Shown piece by piece: positions 16,862-26,303 of a stretch of DNA of 64,000 nt; the stretch's first letter is position 1; every line of letters starts with the position of its first letter. Below the pieces are notes generated by a model. It did no database searches. It saw only the letters and a list, made by a program, of their open reading frames with translations, and was not told the DNA's origin. The DNA is from Brevibacterium siliguriense (GTDB taxonomy: Bacteria > Actinomycetota > Actinomycetes > Actinomycetales > Brevibacteriaceae), in contig NZ_LT629766.1 of NCBI RefSeq assembly GCF_900105315.1, forward strand, positions 3,782,001-3,846,000, in the 5' to 3' direction. The translations under genes and the position numbers were made by a program.

Positions 16862-17758
16862 TCACCCGAGCGCGATGAGTGCAATACCTAAGACCACGAC
16901 GAGGGCACCGGCGAGTTTGAGCAGCACGTTCCTCTCTCCGAAGAACCACCACGCCAGCAGCGTGCCGACGATGATCGAGGTCTCCCGCACGGGAGCCACG
17001 AGCGCCACCGGTGCCTGCTGCATCGCATAGAGGACGAGCACATACGCCACGGGTGAGAGGATCGCCACGGTCACAAGTGCGCGCTTGTGGCTGCGGAGGA
17101 TCTCACGGAAGTCCACGCGCTTCTCCCGGCCTCCGGGAAGCGCGAATACTCCCGCGGTCATGATCACCCCGACGCAGGCCTCGGAGACGGCGAAGTAGAG
17201 CAGCGGGGAGTCGCTGACATGGTTGACGGCGAAGTCGTCCCAAAGCGTGTAGCAGGCGATGAACGCCCCGATCAGCCCGCCCCAGGCGAGCCCTCGGCGC
17301 AGACCGTCAGCACTGGTGGGGCCGTCTCCGCCACCGCGGGGACGGATCGTGACGACAGCGATTCCAGCGATGACGGTGAAAGCTCCGACCGCCTCGGCGA
17401 GGGTGGGACGCTCACTGAGGAAGGCCACGGCGATGATGATCGTCACGACCGGCCCGGTGCCGCGTGCAGTCGGGTAGACGACGCCTAACGGGGCGTGGTC
17501 GTAGCCGGACTGCAGGGCCACGGAGTAGGCGATATGGAAGACCGCGCTCAGCGCTGCCGCCCCGACCAGTCTCCAGTGCAGCGACTGCGTGTCGGTGGCG
17601 ATGATGACGACCGCGACCGGGGCGAGCAGGAGAGCGGAGAGTCCGTGGTAGGCAAGCACGAAGGCGTAGCCCTTGCCGGTGACGAACTTCGCGGCGAGGT
17701 TCCACACGGCGTGGGCGACGGAGGCGATGAGGACGAGCCCGAGCACAGGGAAGGTCAT
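16862..17758 (-). CDS. EamA/DMT family transporter (third in window)
   Basis: 298-residue membrane protein with about ten hydrophobic segments in two EamA repeats (VLGLVLIASVAHAVWNLAAK start; second repeat from about residue 150, GLAWGGLIGAFIACYTLWDD). The conserved VAPVRETSIIVGTLLAWWFFGE segment is characteristic. Cargo unknown. No regulator is adjacent, in contrast to the two LysR-paired DMT genes. It lies 67 nt past the aldehyde dehydrogenase stop on the same strand, so it may be the last gene of the asparaginase/sterol-carrier/aldehyde dehydrogenase operon. Confidence 0.87.
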   Translation of the reverse strand: MTFPVLGLVLIASVAHAVWNLAAKFVTGKGYAFVLAYHGLSALLLAPVAVVIIATDTQSLHWRLVGAAALSAVFHIAYSVALQSGYDHAPLGVVYPTARGTGPVVTIIIAVAFLSERPTLAEAVGAFTVIAGIAVVTIRPRGGGDGPTSADGLRRGLAWGGLIGAFIACYTLWDDFAVNHVSDSPLLYFAVSEACVGVIMTAGVFALPGGREKRVDFREILRSHKRALVTVAILSPVAYVLVLYAMQQAPVALVAPVRETSIIVGTLLAWWFFGERNVLLKLAGALVVVLGIALIALG

Positions 17759-17825
17759 CGGCGCACCCTCGCCCCGCCCCGGCCCGTGATTCGGCCGCGT
17801 TCGGTCGGCACCGGCACCCGCACCG

Positions 17826-19268
17826 TCACAGCTTGATGGCGACGGTCTTCGTCTGCGTGTATTCGTCTAGGGCTTCGATGGACTTCTCGCGACCGTAGCC
17901 GGACTTCTTGAACCCGCCGAAGGGCAGTTCGACTCCCCCGCCGGCGCCGTAGGTGTTGACGAAGATCTGGCCGGCATCGACCTCGGCGGCCAACCGGTGG
18001 GCGCGGGAGATGTTCTGCGTCCACAGGGCCGAGACCAGACCGTAGTCGGTGCCGTTGGCCAGCGCCACGGCTTCGTCGTCGTCGGCGAACGGCAGGGTCA
18101 CGACAACGGGACCGAATACCTCTTCCTGAGCGATCCGGGCCCGCGGGTCGACGGAGTCGACGATGGTGGGGGTGATGAACGCTCCGGCGGTGAGGTCGTC
18201 GGCCAGGCCGTCAGGCCTCGTGCCGCCGGTGACGATCTGCCCGGAGTCGACCTCGGAGAGGAATCCGGTGACCCGTTCATGCTGTTTGGCCGAGATGAGC
18301 GGCCCGAGCATCGGATCGTCGATGCCGTAGCCGATGGTCACCTCCGCCATGGCTGCGGCCATCTTCTCGACCACCTCGGCGTGGATGTCGCGATGGACGA
18401 TGAGCCGGGAGCCGGCTGAGCAGGTCTGTCCGGCGTTCTGGATGATGGAGCGCACCAGCGACGGGACGGCCGCGTCGACATCGGCGTCGGGGAAGACGAT
18501 GTTCGCGGACTTCCCGCCGAGTTCGAGTACCGTGGGCACGACCCGATCCGCGGCGGCATGAGCGATGGCCGAGCCGGTCTGCGTCGACCCGACGAAGCCC
18601 AGATGCGCCACCCCCGGGTGGGCGCTCAGCGCCGCTCCCGCCTCGGCGCCGAGACCGGTGACGACGTTGAATGCTCCGGCCGGGAAGCCGACGGAGTGGA
18701 TGAGTTCGGCCAGTCGCACGGTTGACCGAGGCGTCTCGTCCGCGGGTTTGGCGACGGCGCAGTTGCCGGTGGCCAGCGAGGTGGCGGCGGCCCGGCCGAT
18801 GAGCTGGAGCGGATAGTTCCAGGCCACGATGTGCCCGGTCACACCGAAGGGCTCCCGGCGCGTGTAGACGTGCATGTCCTCGGCCATCGGGATCGCGTGG
18901 CCGTAGTAGGACTCGATGGTGTGGCCGTAGAACTCGAAATAGCGGGCACACACGTCGACGTCGGCGTAGGCCTGCGTCAGCGGTTTGCCCGTGTCCTCGG
19001 ATTCGATGCGCGCCATCTCGTCGCGGTTGGCGGTGATGACGGCGGCGGTGGCGATGAGCAGGCGGGAACGCTGTTCGGGGCTCGAGCGTTTCCATTCCTG
19101 CTGCGCTTTCGCGGCCGCCGCCACCGCCCGGTCGACCTCGTCGGCTCCGGCGCGGGCGATATCGCCGAGCTGGCCGCCGGTGGCCGGGTCGATATTGGCG
19201 TAGGTGAGCAGGGACGGGACATGCCGCCCGCTGATGAATGACGTCGTCTGCGTGATCTGTGCGCTCAT
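17826..19268 (-). CDS. NAD(P)-dependent aldehyde dehydrogenase
   Basis: 480-residue ALDH, oxidising an aldehyde to its acid. It has the full set of motifs: GHIVAWNYPLQL near residue 143, the catalytic-glutamate strand LELGGKSANIVF near residue 246, and the nucleophile in QNAGQTCSAGSRL near residue 281. The C-terminal LPFGGFKKSGYGREKS is also standard. It resembles betaine/gamma-aminobutyraldehyde-type enzymes, and the nearby polyamine operon makes an aminoaldehyde substrate plausible but unproven. Its start overlaps the stop of the sterol-carrier gene (ATGA). Confidence 0.93.
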   Translation of the reverse strand: MSAQITQTTSFISGRHVPSLLTYANIDPATGGQLGDIARAGADEVDRAVAAAAKAQQEWKRSSPEQRSRLLIATAAVITANRDEMARIESEDTGKPLTQAYADVDVCARYFEFYGHTIESYYGHAIPMAEDMHVYTRREPFGVTGHIVAWNYPLQLIGRAAATSLATGNCAVAKPADETPRSTVRLAELIHSVGFPAGAFNVVTGLGAEAGAALSAHPGVAHLGFVGSTQTGSAIAHAAADRVVPTVLELGGKSANIVFPDADVDAAVPSLVRSIIQNAGQTCSAGSRLIVHRDIHAEVVEKMAAAMAEVTIGYGIDDPMLGPLISAKQHERVTGFLSEVDSGQIVTGGTRPDGLADDLTAGAFITPTIVDSVDPRARIAQEEVFGPVVVTLPFADDDEAVALANGTDYGLVSALWTQNISRAHRLAAEVDAGQIFVNTYGAGGGVELPFGGFKKSGYGREKSIEALDEYTQTKTVAIKL

Positions 19269-19666
19269 GCTCGGGCCTCGAGTTCTGCAATGGTGAAGAG
19301 GGGCAGGAAATCGCCGAGGTCGGCTCGGGTCCCGGAGGCATCGATGTCTCCGGAGGCGAGCGCGGTGGCGAAGTCAGTGCGTCCGGTGACCAGATTCAGC
19401 CATACCTCGGCGGAGGTTTCGACGACGTTCGGCGGGGTGCCGCGGGTGTGCCGGGGTCCGGCGATGCACTGGGTGACGCCGAACGGTGGGACCCGGACTT
19501 CGACGCTGTTGCCTTCGGCTCGGGCGGCGAGCTCTTCGAGCGTGAAGCGCACGGCGGTGGCGACGGTCGACCGGTCGGCCGGGGCCGCGTCGAGCCTCGC
19601 CTGGGTCAGCCACATCTCGAGTGCGCTGAGCCCCTGATCGGGGTCGATCCTTCTGCGAATCGCCAT
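19265..19666 (-). CDS. Sterol carrier family protein (SCP-like domain)
   Basis: 133-residue soluble protein resembling the actinobacterial bacterial-SCP-orthologue domain: a RRRIDPDQGLSALEMWL-type N-terminus, then a beta-rich core (VEVRVPPFGVTQC and ETSAEVWLNLVTGRTDF) ending TIAELEARA. These proteins probably bind hydrophobic ligands; the role in actinobacteria is not established. It is coupled on both sides: TGATG with the asparaginase stop and ATGA with the aldehyde dehydrogenase start. Confidence 0.8.
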   Translation of the reverse strand: MAIRRRIDPDQGLSALEMWLTQARLDAAPADRSTVATAVRFTLEELAARAEGNSVEVRVPPFGVTQCIAGPRHTRGTPPNVVETSAEVWLNLVTGRTDFATALASGDIDASGTRADLGDFLPLFTIAELEARA

Positions 19667-20790
19667 CAGTCCCTCTTCCTCTCACTGATTGTGGCAATAT
19701 CATCCCCGAGCTCCAGGCGTCCGACAACGCTCGTCCGCCCCTCGGAATCCGTGCCCCCGGTGACCGGGTCCGTGATCGCCGCGATCACGTCGTCCACTTT
19801 GGCCTTCCCCGGCGCCGAGGCGGCTCCTGACTCGGCCTCGAACGCTCCGGCCCACTGGAGCAGGCTGAGGGCGACGAGCCCGGTGGCCCGCGAGGAACCA
19901 TCGAGGCATTTCACGGCGACGGCATACCCGGAGCGGGTGGCCATGACGATGACGCCCTCGGCCCCGCCCTTGGCGAAGACGCCGAGCTCATCGATGACGG
20001 TCGAGTTCGATCGGCCGTGGCCTTCGATGGTCCACGGGTCGGCGAAGACCGCCTCGGTGAGGGTGCGAGCCTCGTTCTCATAGACGGCCCATGCGCCTGC
20101 ATGCTCATCGACGTCACCGGCACTGCTGCCCATCCGGATGACGCGACCGACGGCACGGGCTAGGCCCGTGAGGCTGAGCGCGAACACGGGAGCCCCGCAG
20201 CCGTCGATGCCGACCGCGGACGGCTCCTCCGAAGCGAAGGCGGCGACCACCTCGGCGACCTTCTGCTGCACGGGATGGTCCGGGGACAGATAGGTCGAGG
20301 TGTCGGCACCGATGGCGCGGGCGGCGGCGAGGAACGCCGCATGCTTGCCGGAGCAGTTGAAGTACAGGGGCGAGCGCGGGTCCGTGTTCTCATCTCCCCG
20401 AGCCCGGGCCGATTCCTGCAGCTGACGGCGGAAGGCTCCGTCTGCCGGATGGGCGGACGGGCACTGCAGATCGGACACGCTCAGCCCGGCAGTCTCCAGC
20501 ATCGCGGACACGACAGCCACATGCCCGGCTTCGGACTTGTGAGAGGCCGCCGCCAGAGCCGCGGACTGCCCCTCGAGCTGCGCACCGAGGCTCATCGCCG
20601 CGATCGCCTGCAGCGGTTTGAGGCTCGACCGGGTGAACACGGGAGTCTCAGGGGCGCCGAGGCTGATCAGCGGTGATCCCTGCGGGTCGAGGACGACGGC
20701 GGACCCGATGTGCCGGGATTCGATGAAATCGCTGCGGCGGACGACGGCGAGCTCGGCGCCTTGGGCGGGGGTGAAAGTCGAGAAGGTCAC
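19666..20790 (-). CDS. Asparaginase II family protein
   Basis: 374-residue member of the Asparaginase_II family, similar to the thermolabile L-asparaginases of rhizobia, which hydrolyse asparagine to aspartate and ammonia. Visible signatures are SSLKPLQAIAAM near residue 50, SHKSEAGHV near 78, YFNCSGKHAAFLAA near 133 and GIDGCGAPVFALSL near 184. The frame stays open far upstream because of the opposite-strand purD, but GTG 20790 is the first sensible start, since a TAGGCT box lies 7 nt before it. First gene of an operon with the sterol-carrier and aldehyde dehydrogenase genes. Confidence 0.9.
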   Translation of the reverse strand: MTFSTFTPAQGAELAVVRRSDFIESRHIGSAVVLDPQGSPLISLGAPETPVFTRSSLKPLQAIAAMSLGAQLEGQSAALAAASHKSEAGHVAVVSAMLETAGLSVSDLQCPSAHPADGAFRRQLQESARARGDENTDPRSPLYFNCSGKHAAFLAAARAIGADTSTYLSPDHPVQQKVAEVVAAFASEEPSAVGIDGCGAPVFALSLTGLARAVGRVIRMGSSAGDVDEHAGAWAVYENEARTLTEAVFADPWTIEGHGRSNSTVIDELGVFAKGGAEGVIVMATRSGYAVAVKCLDGSSRATGLVALSLLQWAGAFEAESGAASAPGKAKVDDVIAAITDPVTGGTDSEGRTSVVGRLELGDDIATISERKRD

Positions 20791-20797
20791 GCACTCT

Positions 20798-20817
20798 AGC
20801 CTACGACCCTTTAGGCT
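20798..20817. promoter_or_regulatory. Back-to-back -10 boxes of the asparaginase and purD-purC genes
   Basis: AGCCTA (20798-20803, read TAGGCT on the minus strand) and TAGGCT (20812-20817) form a 6-bp inverted repeat with an 8-bp centre in the 33-nt gap. Each box ends 6-7 nt before its own GTG start, so both mRNAs are predicted to be leaderless. Their -35 regions would lie in each other's territory. Confidence 0.6.
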
Positions 20818-20823
20818 GGTGGG

Positions 20824-23064
20824 GTGAAGGTTCTTGTCATCGGTTCGGGCGCCCGTGAACACGCCCTCGTCCTCGCTCTTTCGCGCGACCCGCAGGTCGA
20901 CGCCGTCATCGCCGCTCCCGGCAACCCCGGTATCGCGCAGATCGCCCACACCGAGGCCGTCGACGCCTCGGACGCCGCTGCGGTGACCGCGCTGGCCGAG
21001 TCCCTCGACGTCGATCTCGTCGTCATCGGCCCCGAGGCCCCGCTGGTCGCCGGGGTGGCGGATGCTCTGCGCGAAGCCTCGTTCCCCGTCTTCGGCCCCA
21101 GCGCGGAAGCCGCCGTGCTCGAAGGCTCCAAGGCGTTCGCGAAGGAGGTCATGGAGTCCGCGAACGTGCCCACCTCGGCCGCCAGGGTCGCCCACTCCCC
21201 CGATGAGGCAGCTGCCGCGCTGCGCGAGTTCGGTGCCCCGCATGTGGTCAAGGCCGATGGTCTGGCCGCCGGGAAGGGAGTCGTCGTCACCGACGACTTC
21301 GATGCCGCGCTGACTCACGCGAGCTCCTGCCTCGAGGTCTCCGACCGGGTCGTCATCGAGGATTACCTCGACGGTCCCGAGGTCTCCCTGTTCGTCCTCT
21401 GCGACGGCAAGACCACCCTCCCTCTGGCCCCGGCTCAGGACTTCAAACGCATCGGCGACGGCGACACCGGCCCGAACACTGGCGGAATGGGTGCGTATTC
21501 GTCGCTGCCATGGCTGCCTGCGGGCACAGTCGAAGAGATCGTCGACACCGTCGCCCAACCCGTCGTCGATGAGATGGCCCGCCGTGGGACTCCGTTCACC
21601 GGCCTGCTGTACTGCGGACTGGCGCTGACGTCGAAAGGCCTGAGGGTCATCGAGTTCAACGTCCGCTTCGGCGATCCGGAGACGCAGTCCGTGCTGGCTC
21701 GCCTGAACAGTCCCCTGGGCCAGACGATGCTCGCCGCCGCCGAGGGCCGACTGAACGAGGTCGGTCCCCTCGAATGGGATCCGCGCTCCTCGGTGACCGT
21801 GGTCATGGCCGCGGAGAACTATCCGGGCACGCCGAGCACCGGGGACATCATCCGCGGACTCGACACTGCCGGAACTCTGCCGGACATCAGCATCCTTCAC
21901 GCGGGCACGAAGCTCGCGACCGGCCACAGCGGCGGATTCGCCCCCGAGGACGCCGTGATCACGAAGGACATCGCCGAGACCGGTGACATCGTCACCTCCG
22001 GCGGCCGTGTGCTCTCCGTCGTCTCCCTCGGCGACGACCTCAACGATGCGCGGGCGAAGGCCTATGCCGCGGTCGAGAAGATCAAGTGGGACGGTGAGCA
22101 GCACCGCACCGATATCGCCGAGGCGGCCGCCGCCGGTCGTATCGAGCTCGCCTCCGGCTACGCCGCCCCCGCACCGCAGGCTCCGGTGCTTCCGGGCTGG
22201 AAGCATGTGTATTCGGGGAAGGTCCGCGACCTCTATATTCCTGCTGATGCCGCCGACGCCGTGAGCGCCGAGCAGCTTCTCATGGTCGCCTCTGACCGGA
22301 TCTCGGCCTACGACTGGGTGCTCGATTCGGAGATCCCGGACAAGGGCAGGGTGCTCACGGGTCTGAGCCTCTGGTGGTTCGATCAGCTCGCCGATGTCAT
22401 CGGCAACCATGTCATCAGCTCGGATGTGCCCGAGGCCGTAGCCGGTCGCGGACTCATCGTGAAGAACCTCTCGATGTTCCCTGTCGAGTGTGTGGCTCGC
22501 GGCTACCTCACCGGTTCGGGTATGTCCGACTACCGGGCGACCGGTTCCGTATGCGGAATCCAGCTGCCCGCCGGACTCGTCGAGGCCGATCGCCTCGAGC
22601 CTCCGATCTTCACCCCGGCGACGAAGGCCGAACTCGGCGAACACGATGAGAACGTCAGCTTCGACGCCGTCGCCGAGACCGTCGGGACCGAGACCGCGGA
22701 GAAGCTGCGCGACCTGACCGTGGAGATCTACCAGCGCGCCGAGCAGATCGCCAGGGAACGCGGGATCATCCTCGCCGACACGAAGTTCGAGTTCGGGACC
22801 CTGCCCGATGGCACGATCGTCCTCGGCGACGAAGTGCTCACCCCGGACTCCTCTCGCTTCTGGGACGCCGAGGGGTATGAGGCAGGCAAGGCTCAGTCGA
22901 GTTTCGACAAGCAGTTCGTCCGCGACTGGCTGACCGAGGAGTCCGGCTGGGACAAGGCATCGGACACTCCTCCCCCGGCACTGCCCGCCGAGGTCGTCGA
23001 GAAGACCCGCGCCCGCTATATCGAGGCATTTGAGAAGCTCACCCGGGAGACCTTCCCCGGCTGA
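20824..23064 (+). CDS. purD-purC: PurD-PurC fusion: GAR synthetase / SAICAR synthetase
   Basis: 746-residue two-enzyme protein. Residues 1 to about 430 are PurD (phosphoribosylamine-glycine ligase): GSGAREHAL at the N-terminus, [13 protein letters not shown] in the ATP-grasp, [11 protein letters not shown], and FNVRFGDPE for metal binding. From about residue 456 a complete PurC (SAICAR synthetase) follows: [42 protein letters not shown] and [11 protein letters not shown]. The steps catalysed are the second and the seventh/eighth of the pathway, so the fusion does not join consecutive reactions. No stop or frameshift lies between the halves. GTG 20824 follows TAGGCT by 6 nt (leaderless). Confidence 0.95.
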   Translation: MKVLVIGSGAREHALVLALSRDPQVDAVIAAPGNPGIAQIAHTEAVDASDAAAVTALAESLDVDLVVIGPEAPLVAGVADALREASFPVFGPSAEAAVLEGSKAFAKEVMESANVPTSAARVAHSPDEAAAALREFGAPHVVKADGLAAGKGVVVTDDFDAALTHASSCLEVSDRVVIEDYLDGPEVSLFVLCDGKTTLPLAPAQDFKRIGDGDTGPNTGGMGAYSSLPWLPAGTVEEIVDTVAQPVVDEMARRGTPFTGLLYCGLALTSKGLRVIEFNVRFGDPETQSVLARLNSPLGQTMLAAAEGRLNEVGPLEWDPRSSVTVVMAAENYPGTPSTGDIIRGLDTAGTLPDISILHAGTKLATGHSGGFAPEDAVITKDIAETGDIVTSGGRVLSVVSLGDDLNDARAKAYAAVEKIKWDGEQHRTDIAEAAAAGRIELASGYAAPAPQAPVLPGWKHVYSGKVRDLYIPADAADAVSAEQLLMVASDRISAYDWVLDSEIPDKGRVLTGLSLWWFDQLADVIGNHVISSDVPEAVAGRGLIVKNLSMFPVECVARGYLTGSGMSDYRATGSVCGIQLPAGLVEADRLEPPIFTPATKAELGEHDENVSFDAVAETVGTETAEKLRDLTVEIYQRAEQIARERGIILADTKFEFGTLPDGTIVLGDEVLTPDSSRFWDAEGYEAGKAQSSFDKQFVRDWLTEESGWDKASDTPPPALPAEVVEKTRARYIEAFEKLTRETFPG

Positions 23065-23095
23065 GACTCTGCGCTCGGCGGGGCGCATCGCAGTA

Positions 23096-23136
23096 AAGCC
23101 GCGGGGCACCGACACACAGTCGGTGCCCCGCGGCTT
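23096..23136 (+). terminator. Rho-independent terminator of purD-purC
   Basis: An 18-bp stem (AAGCCGCGGGGCACCGAC with its complement) closed by ACACA and followed by CTTC, 32 nt after the stop codon. The remaining stretch 23137-23413 has no gene. It holds a TAAGGT -10-like box at 23325-23330 that may serve the following amidohydrolase operon. Confidence 0.9.
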
Positions 23137-23413
23137 CTTCGCGTCCAGCGCCTCACCGCCTCCGCACGCACTCTCCGGCTGACGCCCGCGTCCGCCAATG
23201 CCTCCCGTGCGAATATCGCAGAGTGAGACGCTGATTCAGCGCCATCGACAACTGACTCTGCAGTTTCCCTCTATAGATCCTCAAATGGGCAACGGAATCA
23301 GTGGAATCGGAATGGAAGTTCCGCTAAGGTGATTTAACAGTGATTCAGGACACACACAGAGAGCGGACGTCGCGGTCCGCCTCTGCCACGACAATGCAGT
23401 CGGGAGGCAGCAT

Positions 23414-25099
23414 ATGGAACTCGACATCCTCGACGTCGCGATCTTCGATGGTGAGGCTCTGCGTCCCGAGAATCGCGTGAGCATCCGCGACGGGGTCATC
23501 ACCGAGATCGGCACCGGCCCCGCAGCTGTTCCCGCAGCGCACACGATCGCTGCCGGCGGCCGACTGCTCACCCCGGGTTTCGTCGATGCCCATGTGCACA
23601 CGACCTTCGGCGGCCAGGAGGCGCTGGCCTGCGATATCAGCGCTGCCGGAACGCTTGACGAGGCGCTGCAGATGATCCGGGACTATGTCGCAGACACGAC
23701 TGCCATGAACGACCCCGCGAACGACTGGGTCATCGGCGGCGGCTGGTCGATGGCCCACTTCCCCGGAGGCGACCCGAGCGCCGACATCCTCGACGAGGCA
23801 TGCCCCGATCGGCCCGCGATCCTGCTCAGCGCCGACCACCATTCGGCGTGGGTGAATACGAAGGCGATGACCGCTGCCGGACTCGACGAGACGTCCACGG
23901 CACCGGCCGGCGGCGTCATCATCACCGATCCGTCCGGCCGCCCCACCGGGTGTCTGCACGAATCGGCCATCGACCTCGTCTCCGCCCACGTTCCCGCCGC
24001 CTCCGATGAAGAGGTCCTGGCCGGTCTGCGTGAGGGTCAGCGCTACCTCAACTCCCTCGGCGTGACCGCGTGGATGGACGCCATCGTCGGCGACTACGGC
24101 GGTCACCGCGACCCGTACGGCACCTATGTCGGGGCAGCGGAATCGGGCGAGCTCCATTCCGAAGTCGTCGGCAGTCTGTGGTGGCCGCGCGGAGTCGAGG
24201 ACATCGACGCCGAGGTGGCCCGACTGACCGAACTCGCGCGCACCGACGGCCGTTTCCGCGCCACCTCGGTGAAGTTCATGCTCGACGGGATCGTCGAGTC
24301 CCGGACCGCGGCAATGTCGAACGAATACACGTGCACCTGCGGCGGATTCGGAACCAGCTATTTCACGAAAGACCACCTCGAGGCCTCGTTCGCCGCCCTC
24401 GATGCGGCCGGCTTCGACATCCACTGCCATGCGATCGGAGATGCCGCGGTCAAGGCCGCCCTCGACGCTTTCGCAGCCGTCCGCAGCCCGGGAACGGCCG
24501 GCACCGGGACGACCGGAGCAGCCAACACCGGCGAACGCCGCCACCATATCGCCCACGTCCAGGTCGTCGACCCAGCCGATGTGCCGCGCTTCGCCGACCT
24601 CGGCATCACCGCGAACCTGCAGGCGCTGTGGGCCTGTTACGACGAGCAGATGATCGACCTCAACCTGCCGTTCCTGGGCACCGAGCGCGGCGGCTGGCTC
24701 TATCCCTTCGGATCGTTCGCCCGCACCGGCGCCCATCTGGCGATGGGCTCGGACTGGCCGGTGTCGACGGCGAACCCATGGGAGGCGATCCATGTCGCGC
24801 TCAACCGCTCACACCCGGCCGCCGCGGACACCGCTCCCCTGCTGCCGGACGAGGCGATCGATCTGACAACGGCGCTGCGTGCCTACACCGCTGGATCGGC
24901 ACAACTGCTGCGTTCGACCGACAACGGCCGCATCCGTCCCGGTCAACCGGCGAACCTCGCCTTGGCCAGTGCGAACCCGTTTTCGCTGCCGCCGGCCGCC
25001 GTCGCCGGAATCACGAATGAGCTGACGATCTGCGACGGACGCATCGTCTACGACACCCTGCCGCCGCACGCACCGACCACCACCGACTCAGCCAGCTGA
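23414..25099 (+). CDS. Amidohydrolase family 3 (YtcJ-like) protein
   Basis: 561-residue metal-dependent hydrolase. The N-terminal beta-sandwich strand leads to GFVDAHVHTTFGG (metal histidines) near residues 55-67. Later come CHAIGDAAV near 340, a MGSDWPVSTANPW metal-aspartate segment near 445, and the closing amidohydrolase sandwich (GQPANLALASANPF). YtcJ-like enzymes cleave exocyclic amide or imine bonds; substrate unknown. GGGAGG precedes ATG 23414. It heads an apparent operon with the pot-like transporter 15 nt downstream, so the substrate may be an N-acylated or amide-bound polyamine derivative (inference). Confidence 0.87.
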   Translation: MELDILDVAIFDGEALRPENRVSIRDGVITEIGTGPAAVPAAHTIAAGGRLLTPGFVDAHVHTTFGGQEALACDISAAGTLDEALQMIRDYVADTTAMNDPANDWVIGGGWSMAHFPGGDPSADILDEACPDRPAILLSADHHSAWVNTKAMTAAGLDETSTAPAGGVIITDPSGRPTGCLHESAIDLVSAHVPAASDEEVLAGLREGQRYLNSLGVTAWMDAIVGDYGGHRDPYGTYVGAAESGELHSEVVGSLWWPRGVEDIDAEVARLTELARTDGRFRATSVKFMLDGIVESRTAAMSNEYTCTCGGFGTSYFTKDHLEASFAALDAAGFDIHCHAIGDAAVKAALDAFAAVRSPGTAGTGTTGAANTGERRHHIAHVQVVDPADVPRFADLGITANLQALWACYDEQMIDLNLPFLGTERGGWLYPFGSFARTGAHLAMGSDWPVSTANPWEAIHVALNRSHPAAADTAPLLPDEAIDLTTALRAYTAGSAQLLRSTDNGRIRPGQPANLALASANPFSLPPAAVAGITNELTICDGRIVYDTLPPHAPTTTDSAS

Positions 25100-25114
25100 A
25101 GACGAAAGGCCATC

Positions 25115-26302
25115 ATGACCAGCACAGCCACCTCAGCGCCCTCTGCGAAGACCGGACTCGACCACCTCGAGATCCAGGGCGTGAAGAAGGTCTTCGGCGA
25201 CAACACCGCCATCGAACGCCTCGACCTGAGCGTCTGCAAGGGCGAGTTCCTCTCTCTGCTCGGCCCCTCCGGCTGCGGAAAGACCACCCTGCTGCGGATG
25301 ATCGCCGGCTTCGAGACCCCGACGGACGGGGCGATCCTGCTCGCCGGCAAGGACATCGTTTCCCTGCCGCCGCACCGCCGCCCCGTCAACACGGTGTTCC
25401 AGTCGTACCTGCTGTTCCCGCATATGAACATCGCCGACAACATCGCCTACGGACTCAAACAGGCGAAGGTTCCGAAACCGGAGATCGCGCAGCGGGTCAG
25501 AGAGGCACTGGCGCTCGTCCAGATGGAGGACTTCGCCGGACGTAAGCCCGAGCAGCTCTCCGGCGGTCAGCAACAGCGCATCGCCCTGGCACGCGCGCTG
25601 GTCAACCGGCCGCAGGTCCTCCTCCTCGATGAGCCGATGTCGGCGCTCGACAGGAAGCTGCGTGAGGAGATGCAGCTCGAGCTCAAACGTCTGCACACGA
25701 AGCTCGACACGACCTTCGTCTTCGTCACCCACGATCAGGATGAGGCTCTGGCGATGAGCGATCGCATCGTCGTCATGTACGACGGCGTCATCCAGCAGAT
25801 CGGGACCGGCGAGGACATCTACGCGAATCCGCACAACGGCTTCGTCGCCGGCTTCATCGGCAAGCAGAACTTCATCCCCGCCGAGGTGGCTTCCATCGAT
25901 TCGACGACCGCGACCCTGCGCACGGCCAACGCCGTTCTCATAGCTCCGACCCTCAAACTCAGACCGTCCACCGCAGCTGGCGAGCCCCGCGATCTCGCGG
26001 TCGGCGACCGGGTGCGCGCGGCCATCCGGCCCGAGCGGATGCACGTCGCCCCGGCCGGCGAGGACTCCGGTGAGGCGAACACGGCCCGCGGCTCCGTGAT
26101 CTCGTATTCGTTCTTAGGCGATGTCGTCCAGTACATGATCGTCGTCGGTGACAATGATGAGATCCTTGCCCGCATGCCCGCCGCCGGGAGGGAGCCGATC
26201 AGCACCGGCACCGAGGTGGAGCTGAGCTGGGATGCCGACGCCGTGGCCGTGTACGACCAAGAGCCCACTGCGGTGACCGCGGTCGTCGAAGGCGGTGCCT
26301 GA
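25115..26302 (+). CDS. potA: Spermidine/putrescine-type ABC transporter ATP-binding protein
   Basis: 395-residue ATPase of the PotA family. Walker [10 protein letters not shown] near residue 49, Q-loop [10 protein letters not shown], signature [16 protein letters not shown] near 148, Walker [13 protein letters not shown] and the switch histidine [11 protein letters not shown]-terminal TOBE domain follows from about residue 290. It energises uptake of a polyamine-like cation through the two permeases encoded downstream. The stop is separated by one nt from the ATG of the binding-protein gene, in a GCCTGAGATG junction that recurs between the two permeases. Confidence 0.92.
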   Translation: MTSTATSAPSAKTGLDHLEIQGVKKVFGDNTAIERLDLSVCKGEFLSLLGPSGCGKTTLLRMIAGFETPTDGAILLAGKDIVSLPPHRRPVNTVFQSYLLFPHMNIADNIAYGLKQAKVPKPEIAQRVREALALVQMEDFAGRKPEQLSGGQQQRIALARALVNRPQVLLLDEPMSALDRKLREEMQLELKRLHTKLDTTFVFVTHDQDEALAMSDRIVVMYDGVIQQIGTGEDIYANPHNGFVAGFIGKQNFIPAEVASIDSTTATLRTANAVLIAPTLKLRPSTAAGEPRDLAVGDRVRAAIRPERMHVAPAGEDSGEANTARGSVISYSFLGDVVQYMIVVGDNDEILARMPAAGREPISTGTEVELSWDADAVAVYDQEPTAVTAVVEGGA

Positions 26303-26303
26303 G

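Noticed and set aside
19666..23115. 1,149-codon open frame on the minus strand opposite purD-purC
   Set aside because: Only its last 374 codons (asparaginase) look like protein; the rest is the shadow of purD-purC in high-GC DNA, with low-complexity G/R/D-rich sequence and no family match.
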